From Flavobacteriales bacterium (GTDB lineage Bacteria > Bacteroidota > Bacteroidia > Flavobacteriales_D > Parvicellaceae): a stretch of DNA of 34,726 nt. Positions 16,428 to 24,787 of the stretch are shown piece by piece; position 1 is the stretch's first letter, and each line of letters starts with the position of its first letter. The notes under the pieces were generated by a model. The model was not told where the DNA came from. It saw only the letters and a list, made by a program, of their open reading frames with translations, and searched no databases. The DNA lies in NCBI GenBank assembly GCA_029251405.1, contig JAQXDK010000027.1, positions 1 to 34,726 on the forward strand, read 5' to 3'. Both the position numbers and the translations under genes were made by a program.

Positions 16428-18905
16428 TTAATTTAATGATGGTATTTGATAACAAACTATAACATTATTATTAATTATAGTAATTAATTCTTTAGAGTTA
16501 TCGTTATTAATATCGTCTATACAAGTCATTTCAGATGCTCTAAATAAGGTGGGGTTAATATTGTATTTACTGTCAATTAGCTGCACTTCCTTTGTGTTTT
16601 TATTCATTACTAATAGATATTTTCCCAGTTTATTATCATTAATTACTTGGTAATCATAATTGAAATTAAATTCAAAAAATTCTTTGTTTTGGTCTCTAAT
16701 CTTTAGTTTTCTCTCTCCTTTAAGACCGTAGTTTACTTTATTAAGCTGATTCATGGAGTAAATCTCCCAATTAGCGAAATTATTATTAGTAGAATCTTTT
16801 TCTTGACGGTAAATTTTGGAAATAGCCCCTCCTAATGTGATTTTGGAAACTCCATTTAAACTATCCTCAAAAACTAAAGCAGTAGAATCAATACTGTAGG
16901 ATTTTAGAATCTGTATCTTTGCAAGATCTGATACTTTAATTTTAGAATTTATTTTATACCTCTCTCCTCCCCTTCTGTTAAATAATTTAATTATACCACT
17001 ACTTTCCAACGATAGAATATAATCTAATCCGTTAATCGAAAAATGTGAAAAAGATCTATTCACAATAGAGCTAGTGACTGGGTTGGTCCATCCAGAAACT
17101 GATTTACCTTCCATGTTGTAATTATAAATTTTTAGATTATTACCAGCAACTAAAAATCTGTAATCTTTCAAATTATCGTAATCTAAAATTGAAACTGGAT
17201 TAGTTGCAACATAATCAAAACTAATAGGGAATTTTTCAATTTCATTTCCTAAAATATCAATTATATGAAGTTTGGAAGATGTGTTAAATATCATTTGAAA
17301 TTTACTGTTTTTATACACATCAATTTGATGTACTCCACCTAAAATTTTACTCTCTAAATTTTTAGACCATTTCACTTTTCCACCAGCACTTATTAAATAA
17401 ATAGTATTTTCTGCATCCTGTACGATTATATCCTTTGTATTTGTTCTATGATTCATAAGTCCATAAGGACCCCAAATTACATTTGGAATAGATAATTTCC
17501 AAAGAATTTTTTTATCCACTTTTTTAGGGAAAAATTTCTTGATTTTAATTCCGTGATGTTCTCTGTTATTATAATTATTAACCGTCCAACTTACTCCACC
17601 AATAGATTTTATAACATCAAGCATGATACTATCTGCTTTTTCTGTTGAGGAATGGAAATTGTTTAGTAATTCATTACTTGAGTGATAAGAAAACTGGGAA
17701 TGAGCCTGATCAAATTCTTCATTTTCTTTTTTTCTAAAAATATAATTATCTAAACTCTGTTCATTTTTTTGTGAAATACTAATATCAAATTCCTTTTTAG
17801 ACTCAGGAGTTGAAATGATGAGATAATTATCTTTTATAAAAGCTGATTTATTTTTAAAATCAAAATCTGGAAATAATACTGTTAGCTTAGAGGTGTCTAG
17901 TTTAGAATTTAATTTATTCAAAATAAATTCAGAGCTAGAATCCTTAAAAAACAATTTTTCAATAGTGTTAAAGTCTAAGTCATTCATTGGACATTCTAAA
18001 ACTATTAATTCATGTTTATTTTCAAGTATGTCGTCGTTAAACTTTAGTTTTAAAGTTTTGATATCTACTTTTTTCTTTGACGAATCTATTGGCAATTCAA
18101 AAATATTTTTTTCTAAAAATTCTATATTCTCTGGAATCCAATCATTAAAAGAATAAAAAACAGGTTCATGTAAAACCATCGAAGAGTCAAAATTGGTTAT
18201 TCCCACTATTTTTATTGAATTTGGTGCGTAATCAATATCGAATTGCAACCATTTTTTTGAATTTATTTTTTTAGAAAAACTTAAATTATTATTAAATAAA
18301 TTATCTAAAATATTGGTAAATAAATCTACATCTACAAGACAAGAAAGATTGGACATTTGGCTGGAAAAGCGCATTTTATCGCTGATGTTATTATAAATTA
18401 TCTTTTTGTCAAGATTTTTATAATTGTCAGTAAAAGTATCTATTAAGTTTTTCGAGTTAGAAATAACTAAAAAAGGATAATTAACCTTGAAAAATTGATT
18501 ATTGAATAGCGTAGAATCGATATATAAATTTTTCTTGTAAATATTTTTAGCAATTATCCAAGACAAATCATTTTCATCATTATAAAATGCAATATTGGTA
18601 GTTCCGTGATTAAAAATCTCATTATAAGTAGAATCAGACAAAACATTTCTGATGTTTTCTAAAGAACTTTGGTTGTTATTTTTTGAAATTTCCTCAAATT
18701 TTGACCAAATCATGTTGGTTTCAAAAAAATTATGTAAAGTTTTCGAAAAATCTTCTACCTCAATAAATAAAGCTGGATTGGAGGGGAAATAATCGAATGG
18801 TTGCTGATAAACTTTACTTTGCTCTCCTAGTCTTTGAAAAATACTAAAGAGCATAATACTTATTATTGAAGAGAGAAATAAAAAGAAAATTAATCTTTTA
18901 ATCAT
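16428..18905 (-). CDS. Exported 825-aa protein with propeller-like C-terminal half, function unknown
   Basis: The N-terminus has one hydrophobic segment (LIFFLFLSSIISIMLFSIF), a signal anchor or signal peptide. Residues 30-440 are Asn/Ser/Phe-rich with no family I can name with certainty; the pattern of PSNPALFIEVEDFSKTL followed by repeated sheet-like stretches is reminiscent of DUF3352-type proteins. From about residue 470 there are WD40/PQQ-like blades: AENTIYLISAGGKVKWSKNL, TSSKLHIIDILGNEIEKF, NLKIYNYNMEGKSVSGW, SSGIIKLFNRRGGERYKI and a final ITIINNNVIVCYQI. This suggests a periplasmic or surface-facing propeller for binding. It lies 52 bp upstream of sufS but is separated from it by a promoter box, so they are not clearly one operon. 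Confidence 0.72.
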   Translation of the reverse strand: MIKRLIFFLFLSSIISIMLFSIFQRLGEQSKVYQQPFDYFPSNPALFIEVEDFSKTLHNFFETNMIWSKFEEISKNNNQSSLENIRNVLSDSTYNEIFNHGTTNIAFYNDENDLSWIIAKNIYKKNLYIDSTLFNNQFFKVNYPFLVISNSKNLIDTFTDNYKNLDKKIIYNNISDKMRFSSQMSNLSCLVDVDLFTNILDNLFNNNLSFSKKINSKKWLQFDIDYAPNSIKIVGITNFDSSMVLHEPVFYSFNDWIPENIEFLEKNIFELPIDSSKKKVDIKTLKLKFNDDILENKHELIVLECPMNDLDFNTIEKLFFKDSSSEFILNKLNSKLDTSKLTVLFPDFDFKNKSAFIKDNYLIISTPESKKEFDISISQKNEQSLDNYIFRKKENEEFDQAHSQFSYHSSNELLNNFHSSTEKADSIMLDVIKSIGGVSWTVNNYNNREHHGIKIKKFFPKKVDKKILWKLSIPNVIWGPYGLMNHRTNTKDIIVQDAENTIYLISAGGKVKWSKNLESKILGGVHQIDVYKNSKFQMIFNTSSKLHIIDILGNEIEKFPISFDYVATNPVSILDYDNLKDYRFLVAGNNLKIYNYNMEGKSVSGWTNPVTSSIVNRSFSHFSINGLDYILSLESSGIIKLFNRRGGERYKINSKIKVSDLAKIQILKSYSIDSTALVFEDSLNGVSKITLGGAISKIYRQEKDSTNNNFANWEIYSMNQLNKVNYGLKGERKLKIRDQNKEFFEFNFNYDYQVINDNKLGKYLLVMNKNTKEVQLIDSKYNINPTLFRASEMTCIDDINNDNSKELITIINNNVIVCYQIPSLN

Positions 18906-18982
18906 GAATCAAAAGTATAACTTTCAACTCCTACGAATAAAAATTCAATAAATAAATTTAAACAATTAAATGTCAGCTAAAT

Positions 18983-19507
18983 TTAGCTTTTTTCAGAAAC
19001 AGTGGAGATCTTTTTGGATAGTTGAGTAATGGTTTCGAAACCTCCAAACAATATCGTTGAAAAAATAACAGAGCTTAGCAGAGTATACTTGAAGAAAGGC
19101 AGTCCCATAGTTAAGCATAGCATCAATCCCGATAAATCTTTTGTGTAATAACTACCCACTGCCCAAACTGCACAATTAGTAACAAGAAAAAATAACACAG
19201 ATGAAAAAATCGAGTTAAAAAGAACACTTGTTGTCTTGGAGTTTTTCATGTAAAAACCCATTACAACGATTAATGAAAAAGAAAGATAAACGGACCACAT
19301 TAAGTTATGGAATCCAAGAAAATAATCAGAAATCAACATACATGCTACTGGAATAAGTAATGCGATTTTTTTATTCGAAAAATAAAACCCTGAGAACAAT
19401 GCTACTGAAGCTATTGGAGAAAAATTAGGAATGTTTGATAAAAACATATTAGAAAAAGCAGTTACCACTATAAGAATAGTTAGTAAAATAAGTTGATTAG
19501 ATTTCAC
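18983..19507 (-). CDS. DUF6580-type integral membrane protein
   Basis: A 174-aa protein with five to six transmembrane segments. The block NIPNFSPIASVALFSGFYF followed by LLIPVACMLISDYFLGFHN is typical of the DUF6580 'putative transport protein' family in Bacteroidetes, which resembles the S components of ECF vitamin transporters. No ATPase or T component is nearby and the substrate is unknown. The start is GTG at 19505-19507. A TAAATTTG box (complement of 19518-19525) lies only 10 nt upstream, so if it is the real -7 element the transcript would have almost no leader. Confidence 0.75.
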   Translation of the reverse strand: MKSNQLILLTILIVVTAFSNMFLSNIPNFSPIASVALFSGFYFSNKKIALLIPVACMLISDYFLGFHNLMWSVYLSFSLIVVMGFYMKNSKTTSVLFNSIFSSVLFFLVTNCAVWAVGSYYTKDLSGLMLCLTMGLPFFKYTLLSSVIFSTILFGGFETITQLSKKISTVSEKS

Positions 19508-19693
19508 GTTTTTTTTTCAAATTTAATTAAATATTAAACACTTTTAATATTGTTTGACATTGATTTCAATTGAAAAATAAGAATGTCATTTTAGTTTTTT
19601 AGAGAAGTAATTCATAATTCAATGTGGATAGAATAAAATTTACATGTTCAAGACTTGAGTTTTTAAATTGAAATTTACTTAAAATTTAAATTA

Positions 19694-20293
19694 ATGAATA
19701 ATAACAATTTAGATTACGGAATGTTTCCATTAAGAATATTTTTATTCCCTGGAGAACAAACTACTCTTCATATTTTTGAACCAAGATATTTACAACTTGT
19801 AACTGAATGTCTAGAAAATAACGAATACTTTGGAATACCTTATCAAGGTAAAACTACCCTTAGTGAATTAGGCTCTTTGGTGAAAGTTAATCAAATTTTA
19901 AAAAAATACGAAAGTGGAGAATTGGATGTTTTAATAGAATGTCAGTCTAACTTTAAAATTCATCATTTTCAAAATAAAAACGAGAATAAATTATACCCTT
20001 TGGGGTCACTATCAAAGATCCAAAAAACAACATTTGAACCTTCTCCAGAACTTATTAAGCATGCTAAAAACTATCTTAGTCATTTGCTAGACGACTCGAA
20101 AGAAACAAAAAGTGAGGAACTTATTTCCCTCAACAATTTAACTAATTTAGTTAATCTCTCAGATGATGAAAAAATAAAATTTATTGGACTTAATGAAAAT
20201 AAGAAAAATGAGTTTTTAGTAAACAAATTTAAATTCAATCTTATATTACTAACGCAAGAAAAGATGGTAGATCAAAATTTTTACCTAAACTAA
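19694..20293 (+). CDS. Lon N-terminal (substrate-binding) domain protein
   Basis: A 199-aa cytoplasmic protein consisting of only the Lon N-terminal (LON_substr_bdg) domain: MFPLRIFLFPGEQTTLHIFEPRYLQLV at 10-36 is the diagnostic segment, followed by GSLVKVNQILKKYESGELDVL. It lacks the AAA+ and serine-lysine protease parts of Lon. Stand-alone members are common in bacteria and are thought to bind proteins, but no clear role is known. The upstream 186-bp gap holds no obvious TAnnTTTG box on the + strand. Its stop overlaps the opposite glycosyltransferase gene by 4 bp. Confidence 0.86.
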   Translation: MNNNNLDYGMFPLRIFLFPGEQTTLHIFEPRYLQLVTECLENNEYFGIPYQGKTTLSELGSLVKVNQILKKYESGELDVLIECQSNFKIHHFQNKNENKLYPLGSLSKIQKTTFEPSPELIKHAKNYLSHLLDDSKETKSEELISLNNLTNLVNLSDDEKIKFIGLNENKKNEFLVNKFKFNLILLTQEKMVDQNFYLN

Positions 20294-21375
20294 GTATACT
20301 TTAAAAGTATTTTACTGACTTCTTTGGCAGATTGGTCCCAAGAAAAACGGGTGGCTTGTTCTAATCCCAGCTTTCTATACTTCGAATAACTAGAAATTGC
20401 TTCAAGCATTCCGTTTTTTATGCTTTCTTTATTAAATGGGTCTACATAAATAACAGCATTTCCTCCGACTTCTGGTAAACTGGTAAGATTTCCAGAAATT
20501 ACAGGAACTCCAGCCATCATCCCTTCTAGAACTGGCAACCCAAAGCCTTCAAAATAAGAAACATATACTAAAGCAGTACTTGAAGCCATCCATGCTGCTA
20601 ACTCTGAACCTGATTTTCTGCCTAAAAACTTTACATTTTTTAATAGCCCATCTAATTTCAGTTGCCCCTTCCACATGTCTTTTCCAATAATTATAAAATC
20701 CCAAATACTATCTTTATTAAATAACTGAAATGATTGCAACATTCTTTCAATATTTTTTCTTTTATGAAGAGAGCCTATATATAAAAAGTATGGTTTTTGA
20801 TTTTTCTCTTTTAAAAACTTATTCACTTTGTCTTTAGAAAAAGGCTTGAAAATATTATTTCCTCCGTTATAAATGACTTGAATTTTTTTTGCGTTTACAT
20901 TGTATTTTGCAACAATATCATTCTTAGAAAAATTAGAAACAGTAATTATTTCATGCCCTTTATTTGTAAATAAGGGCATATATTTTTTATAAAATTTCAA
21001 AATATATTCCGGTAAATCTTCTGGGTAATGCTCAAAGTTTAAATCATGAATTACTCCTATTTGGATAGTTTTTGTTTTCAACGAAACAAATCCGTCTGGG
21101 GAAAAAAACAAATCAATTTTGTGTTTATTAAAGGCCTTGGGAAGAATATAATTAAACCAGAGTTTAAATAATATGGGATGTCTAGCTGGAGGAGAAAGAA
21201 CAATATTCCTTACATTATTTTGTTTAATTAAAAATGGAGTTTTTCTATCATAGAAAAAAATAAATTCTTGATTAGGCATTAAATTTACCAGTCTTTGCAA
21301 AACTTCATAACTGTACCATCCAATTCCTTCTAATCTTTCATGTATTAAATGTCTTGCGTTAATACCTATTATCAT
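20290..21375 (-). CDS. Glycosyltransferase family 4 (GT-B)
   Basis: A 361-aa GT-B enzyme. The N-terminal Rossmann half begins with IGINARHLIHERLEGIGWYS and contains GVIHDLNFEHYPE. The C-terminal donor-binding half shows YFLYIGSLHKRKNIERML and the retaining-GT signature EGFGLPVLEGMMAGVPVIS followed by SLPEVGGNAVIYVDP. It transfers a sugar from an activated donor to a surface glycan or lipid; the sugar and acceptor cannot be told. It is not in a polysaccharide cluster. It is transcribed divergently from the DUF3089 gene with about 55 bp between starts. Confidence 0.9.
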   Translation of the reverse strand: MIIGINARHLIHERLEGIGWYSYEVLQRLVNLMPNQEFIFFYDRKTPFLIKQNNVRNIVLSPPARHPILFKLWFNYILPKAFNKHKIDLFFSPDGFVSLKTKTIQIGVIHDLNFEHYPEDLPEYILKFYKKYMPLFTNKGHEIITVSNFSKNDIVAKYNVNAKKIQVIYNGGNNIFKPFSKDKVNKFLKEKNQKPYFLYIGSLHKRKNIERMLQSFQLFNKDSIWDFIIIGKDMWKGQLKLDGLLKNVKFLGRKSGSELAAWMASSTALVYVSYFEGFGLPVLEGMMAGVPVISGNLTSLPEVGGNAVIYVDPFNKESIKNGMLEAISSYSKYRKLGLEQATRFSWDQSAKEVSKILLKYT

Positions 21376-21430
21376 AAATATTCAAAATTTATTTGAATTG
21401 TTAAAGTATAAAAATAATACCTTCGTAAGT

Positions 21431-22456
21431 GTGAAAAATTTATTTCAATTTCTAGTTTTATTTTTATCTCTCTATTCTTGCACCTCTAGGTTGCCACTAC
21501 ATAGTTTTGAAGAAGAAATACCAACAGCTGCTCCAGATTACACTAATATAAATCATTGGATGGCACATCCTGATAAACTTGACCAATCCAATTGGATGCC
21601 AGAAAATGTAGTGAATGATACTTTCTACTTGGACTCGATTGATGTATTTTTTGTTTATCCTACAATATATTTTAAAGGATCTGAATGGAATGCAGAAATT
21701 GAAGATGAAAAATTAAATAAAAGAATTTCAAATTTAGTTTTAAAAAATCAGGCGAATGTATTTTCCAAAATGGCAAATATATATTCTCCTATATATCGTC
21801 AAATGCATCTTCATGGATACAAAGATAATATTAACGGGATCAAGGCTTTTGACGTTGCATATGAAGATATTGAAAACGCTTTTAAATATTATCTAAAAAA
21901 TCTAAATAAAGGAAATAGAATTGTTTTGGCTGGACACAGTCAAGGGACTCATTTATTACAAAAATTGTGCAACGACTTTATTTTTGAAGACGATACGCTA
22001 CTTAAAAGAATAGAGCTTGCATATCTAATTGGAGATCTCTCTATAAGAACTTTTTCTAATCCAAAGTTTTCAGTGTGTGAAGAACCTGATGATTTGAATT
22101 GTTATTTATCTTGGAATTCTTTTCCTGCAGGAAGTTCCGTCTCTGCTTTTAAAAATCAAAATATTCCTGTTTCTAACCCCATAACTTTTAGAGACAATGG
22201 GCATGCAAGTTTGTATAATATGCATAAGGGGATTCTATTTAGTAGTTTTAAGTTTCTTTATAGAAAAAGTAAAATATTAAACTCTAAAAGTTTAAGTGCA
22301 ATATCAAAAGATGGATTACTTTTAGTTGAAATTGAAAATTTCCCTCTTTGGAAAGTCTATAAGAAATTACTTGGTAATAACTACCATTTTTTAGACTACA
22401 ACTTGTTTTGGATGAACATTAGAGAGAATTTTTACCACAGAATGCAAACTAGATAA
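21431..22456 (+). CDS. DUF3089 lipoprotein, alpha/beta-hydrolase-like
   Basis: The frame extends back to TTG 21398, but GTG 21431 gives a textbook lipoprotein signal (MKNLFQFLVLFLSLYSC, acceptor Cys at residue 17), so I use it (341 aa). The mature part matches DUF3089: APDYTNINHWMAHPDKLDQSNW, VFFVYPTIYF, and the nucleophile elbow GHSQGTHLLQKL, with later DDLNCYLSWNSF and a His in DNGHASLYN. The family has an alpha/beta-hydrolase fold and is probably an esterase or thioesterase, but the substrate is unknown. It is followed after 3 nt by the CrtO-like gene, with which it is very likely co-transcribed. Confidence 0.85.
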   Translation: MKNLFQFLVLFLSLYSCTSRLPLHSFEEEIPTAAPDYTNINHWMAHPDKLDQSNWMPENVVNDTFYLDSIDVFFVYPTIYFKGSEWNAEIEDEKLNKRISNLVLKNQANVFSKMANIYSPIYRQMHLHGYKDNINGIKAFDVAYEDIENAFKYYLKNLNKGNRIVLAGHSQGTHLLQKLCNDFIFEDDTLLKRIELAYLIGDLSIRTFSNPKFSVCEEPDDLNCYLSWNSFPAGSSVSAFKNQNIPVSNPITFRDNGHASLYNMHKGILFSSFKFLYRKSKILNSKSLSAISKDGLLLVEIENFPLWKVYKKLLGNNYHFLDYNLFWMNIRENFYHRMQTR

Positions 22457-22459
22457 AGG

Positions 22460-23035
22460 GTGTTATATAAATTTAATTTTAGTCAAAAAATAATTTTACT
22501 AATCATACTGTATGCTATTATTTTCTGTATTTCATTTAAACTATTTACCTACTCCTTTGACTTAAAAAGTACCTTACTAATTGCACTTATTAATTTTATT
22601 CAGACTTGGAACTTAATGTTAGTTGGGTTTTTATTTTTTCAAGCATTTAAATATGTTCGAATGCCTGCAAAATTTTATACACAAAGAAAATATGAAACAG
22701 AAAAATATTTCAAATTCATAGGAGTAAATATTTTTAGACTCCTACTTATCAATTCAATTTTTCGGCATTTAAATAAAAGAGTTTATTTAAAAGGAAGACC
22801 AAAGGAATACATACATACTTATTTAGAAGAAACTAAACAGTCGGAAACTTCTCATATTATTTCCGGAATATTCCCACTATCATTACAACTTTTATATTTA
22901 AAATACGGGTTTATTGAACACTTTATGTGGCTCACCATTTTTAATGTGTTACTTAATCTATATCCTTTTTTACTGCAAAGAATGAACCGTTTCACCCTTA
23001 TTAAAAAGAATCCAATTCTATCAAAAGAGAGTTAA
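22460..23035 (+). CDS. CrtO-like membrane protein (glycosyl-diaponeurosporenoate acyltransferase family)
   Basis: A 191-aa protein, GTG start, with hydrophobic segments near residues 10-30, 38-60 and 140-170. By eye it shares the order of motifs of Staphylococcus CrtO, the last enzyme of staphyloxanthin synthesis: MPAKFY followed by Y-E-T-E-K-Y-F-K-F, ETKQSETSH (CrtO has an ETK...E..H block), and an end with NLYPFLLQRMNR (CrtO ends with NVP...VQRYNR). CrtO acylates the sugar of a glycosylated carotenoid. Here no carotenoid genes are adjacent, so the acceptor may be another glycolipid. It lies downstream of a lipoprotein hydrolase and abuts, with no gap, the opposite DUF983 gene. Family assignment from memory, moderate confidence. 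Confidence 0.6.
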   Translation: MLYKFNFSQKIILLIILYAIIFCISFKLFTYSFDLKSTLLIALINFIQTWNLMLVGFLFFQAFKYVRMPAKFYTQRKYETEKYFKFIGVNIFRLLLINSIFRHLNKRVYLKGRPKEYIHTYLEETKQSETSHIISGIFPLSLQLLYLKYGFIEHFMWLTIFNVLLNLYPFLLQRMNRFTLIKKNPILSKES

Positions 23036-23404
23036 TTATTGCTTTTTCTTTGGATCAAAACTTACAAATAAATAGAGCCAAATAGTTCTTGAAAGCACTA
23101 CAATGTAAGGGGTTAGTAAAACTATAGATCCAAAAATATAATAAACTATTTGCTGCCAATATATATCTAAAAGCCAATATAAAATATTAAAAATTATTAA
23201 CGAATTTAAAACTTGAAGAGCATAACTGACATAAGCAGCACCTTGATAAAACCCAGGTTCAATACTAAATTTTAAATTGCAAACATGACAGTTGTCATAC
23301 ATTTTGTTAAGTTGTCTTAGCCGATACGGGTTATTGTTTATGAATAGTTTTCCTTTTCTGCACTGAGGACAACGAAACTTGAAAATTGATTTTATTAAAT
23401 TCAC
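23036..23404 (-). CDS. DUF983 zinc-ribbon membrane protein
   Basis: A 122-aa protein with an N-terminal zinc-ribbon made of CPQC (C12, C15) and CHVC (C39, C42), the segment EPGFYQGAAYVSYALQV, then two transmembrane helices (about 57-80 and 84-108). This is the DUF983 layout. The family is common in Bacteroidetes and alphaproteobacteria, where members sit near cytochrome oxidase genes, but no function is settled. It follows the SOUL heme-binding gene by 6 nt, so both are one transcript; a link to heme or respiratory membranes is an inference from that pairing. Confidence 0.85.
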   Translation of the reverse strand: MNLIKSIFKFRCPQCRKGKLFINNNPYRLRQLNKMYDNCHVCNLKFSIEPGFYQGAAYVSYALQVLNSLIIFNILYWLLDIYWQQIVYYIFGSIVLLTPYIVVLSRTIWLYLFVSFDPKKKQ

Positions 23405-23410
23405 TATTCT

Positions 23411-24022
23411 TTAAATGTCCAACTTTTTTTGGACTTGATCTTTATTTACTTCAATCCAAATTTCATTTTTACGATTTAGTAACTGATAAGGAGAATTGTA
23501 TATCGCAATAATATAGTTTTCATTAAAAGAAATATTATTTAAAACTAGCAACTCTTTTAACTCATCGTATATTTTTTGACATTTTTCATCATTTGCAAAT
23601 CCACCAAATTTAATTGTTGCTACACATTGATTGTATTCCGTTTTAAAAAAAATTTCTGTGTTTTTAGGAATTGGTAGATTTTCTCGATCAAAATTTGAGG
23701 GCATAATAAAAGAAAAAGTAGGACTATTATTGATGTTGTATAACACAGGAGAAGTCATCGATATTTTAGTACTGTTGGTATTACCTCCAAAAATATAATT
23801 AGCAAGAACAGAGAATTTCCCGTAGGCATTGGTCATATTTTTACCGCTCATATTTACAGATGCTTTTGTATACTGATTGTAAATTTTAAAACGAGCTTTA
23901 CCTAACTTTCCTAAGAATTTAGTGTCTAAATTTTCATATTTTTTGTTAGTAACAGCACCATATATTTGCCAGATTAGGAAAATCGAAAATAATATAGCTA
24001 ATATATAACCCAAAGTTTTCAT
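23411..24022 (-). CDS. SOUL-family heme-binding protein
   Basis: A 203-aa protein with an N-terminal transmembrane anchor (TLGYILAILFSIFLIWQIYG) followed by a SOUL/HBP domain: YENLDTKFLGKLGKARFKIY, the core FSVLANYIFGGN, ISMTSPVLY, FSFIMPSNF and a C-terminal IAIYNSPYQ. SOUL proteins bind heme or other tetrapyrroles. It is probably anchored in the inner membrane facing the periplasm. It heads a two-gene unit with DUF983 and shares a 66-bp intergenic region with the divergent DUF429-photolyase operon, so heme binding and photorepair could share regulation. Confidence 0.88.
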   Translation of the reverse strand: MKTLGYILAILFSIFLIWQIYGAVTNKKYENLDTKFLGKLGKARFKIYNQYTKASVNMSGKNMTNAYGKFSVLANYIFGGNTNSTKISMTSPVLYNINNSPTFSFIMPSNFDRENLPIPKNTEIFFKTEYNQCVATIKFGGFANDEKCQKIYDELKELLVLNNISFNENYIIAIYNSPYQLLNRKNEIWIEVNKDQVQKKLDI

Positions 24023-24033
24023 AATTAATTAAA

Positions 24034-24041
24034 CAAATATA
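24034..24041 (-). promoter_or_regulatory. -7 box of the SOUL-DUF983 operon
   Basis: The complement reads TATATTTG, exact for TAnnTTTG, 12 nt before the SOUL ATG. There is no TTG at the usual -33 distance. The sequence CTTATATTTGTT at this box is identical to that at the proteorhodopsin -7 box. A TAAACAA half-site (24030-24036) overlaps its downstream edge. Confidence 0.5.
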
Positions 24042-24055
24042 AGAAATTAAATCTT

Positions 24056-24087
24056 TTGTTTAGATTTACACTGTAAAAGTTAAACAA
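24056..24087. promoter_or_regulatory. Candidate operator TTGTTTA-N18-TAAACAA ahead of the DUF429-photolyase operon
   Basis: TTGTTTA at 24056-24062 and its reverse complement TAAACAA at 24081-24087 are separated by exactly 18 nt and end one base before the DUF429 ATG. Counting the bases outside, the arms match for 9 bp (24054-24062 and 24081-24089). The same geometry occurs twice upstream of proteorhodopsin. It may bind a dimeric repressor; the regulator is not in the window. Confidence 0.5.
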
Positions 24088-24088
24088 A

Positions 24089-24787
24089 ATGTTTGTTGGA
24101 ATTGATGGCTTCTTAAATAATTGGTGTATTTGTAAAATAATAAATGAAAAAATTGTAGTTACTGTAGAGCCAAATATAATTAATGCAACAAAATCAGTAT
24201 CTAAAAGTAAACTTACCTTAATAGATATTCCAATAGGATTATCATCAAAAAACATTAATAGAAGTATTGATTTTAAACTAAGAAAATTATTACCAAAAGG
24301 GAAAAAAAGCAGTGTTTTTACCCCACCTTGTAGAAAAGCAGTTTATGCACCAAATTATTTGGCTGCTAAGGAAATAAACATAACAGAAACTTTAAAAAGC
24401 ATATCTATTCAATCTTGGAATATTAGTAATAAAATCAAAGAAGTTGATGAATTTTTAATTATCAATAACGATTACAACCTACATGAAGCACATCCAGAAT
24501 TTTGCTTTTTAAATTTAAATAATAATATCCCCTTGTCTGACGGTAAAAAAACAAAGGAGGGCATTAAAAAAAGAATACAAATATTGAATAATCATATTAA
24601 AAATTGTGAAGACGTCTTAGAAGATAGTTATCAAAAATATTGCCATAAAAAAATTAAAAAAGACGATATTTTAGATGCCATGTCTTTAGCAGTTTCTGCC
24701 ATGTATTGGAAAAAAAATAACAAAAGAAAAATAACACAAATTCCTAAAAAAGATGAAAAAGGAATAGCACTTGAAATTTACTACTAA
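24089..24787 (+). CDS. DUF429 domain protein
   Basis: A 232-aa cytoplasmic protein matching DUF429: FVGIDGFLNNWCICKI at the start (an RNase H-like GxDgxxxGW strand), DIPIGL around 50, SSVFTPPCRKAVYAPNY, and HEAHPEFCFLNLN followed by KTKEGIKKRIQIL and a final DDILDAMSLAVSAMYW. The fold is RNase H-like with acidic residues at D-G-F, D-I-P, E-A-H-P and D-D-I-L-D-A, so nuclease activity is possible but untested. It opens the photolyase operon: its TAA overlaps the ATG of the photolyase gene by 1 bp. DNA repair or nucleic-acid processing linked to light damage is a reasonable guess. Confidence 0.83.
   Translation: MFVGIDGFLNNWCICKIINEKIVVTVEPNIINATKSVSKSKLTLIDIPIGLSSKNINRSIDFKLRKLLPKGKKSSVFTPPCRKAVYAPNYLAAKEINITETLKSISIQSWNISNKIKEVDEFLIINNDYNLHEAHPEFCFLNLNNNIPLSDGKKTKEGIKKRIQILNNHIKNCEDVLEDSYQKYCHKKIKKDDILDAMSLAVSAMYWKKNNKRKITQIPKKDEKGIALEIYY

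Noticed and set aside
17893-18156. Open frame on the + strand inside the 825-aa exported protein gene
   Set aside because: Antisense shadow of a longer coherent gene; its composition reflects the complementary Asp/Glu/Lys codons.
18975-18988. 14-bp palindrome AGCTAAATTTAGCT followed by T residues
   Set aside because: The T-run is on the + strand where no gene ends, and the palindrome overlaps the stop of the - strand DUF6580 gene, so I do not call it a terminator.
24025-24255. Open frame on the - strand covering the SOUL/DUF429 intergenic region
   Set aside because: It overlaps the promoters and the start of DUF429 and shows no family features; the region is better explained as regulatory.
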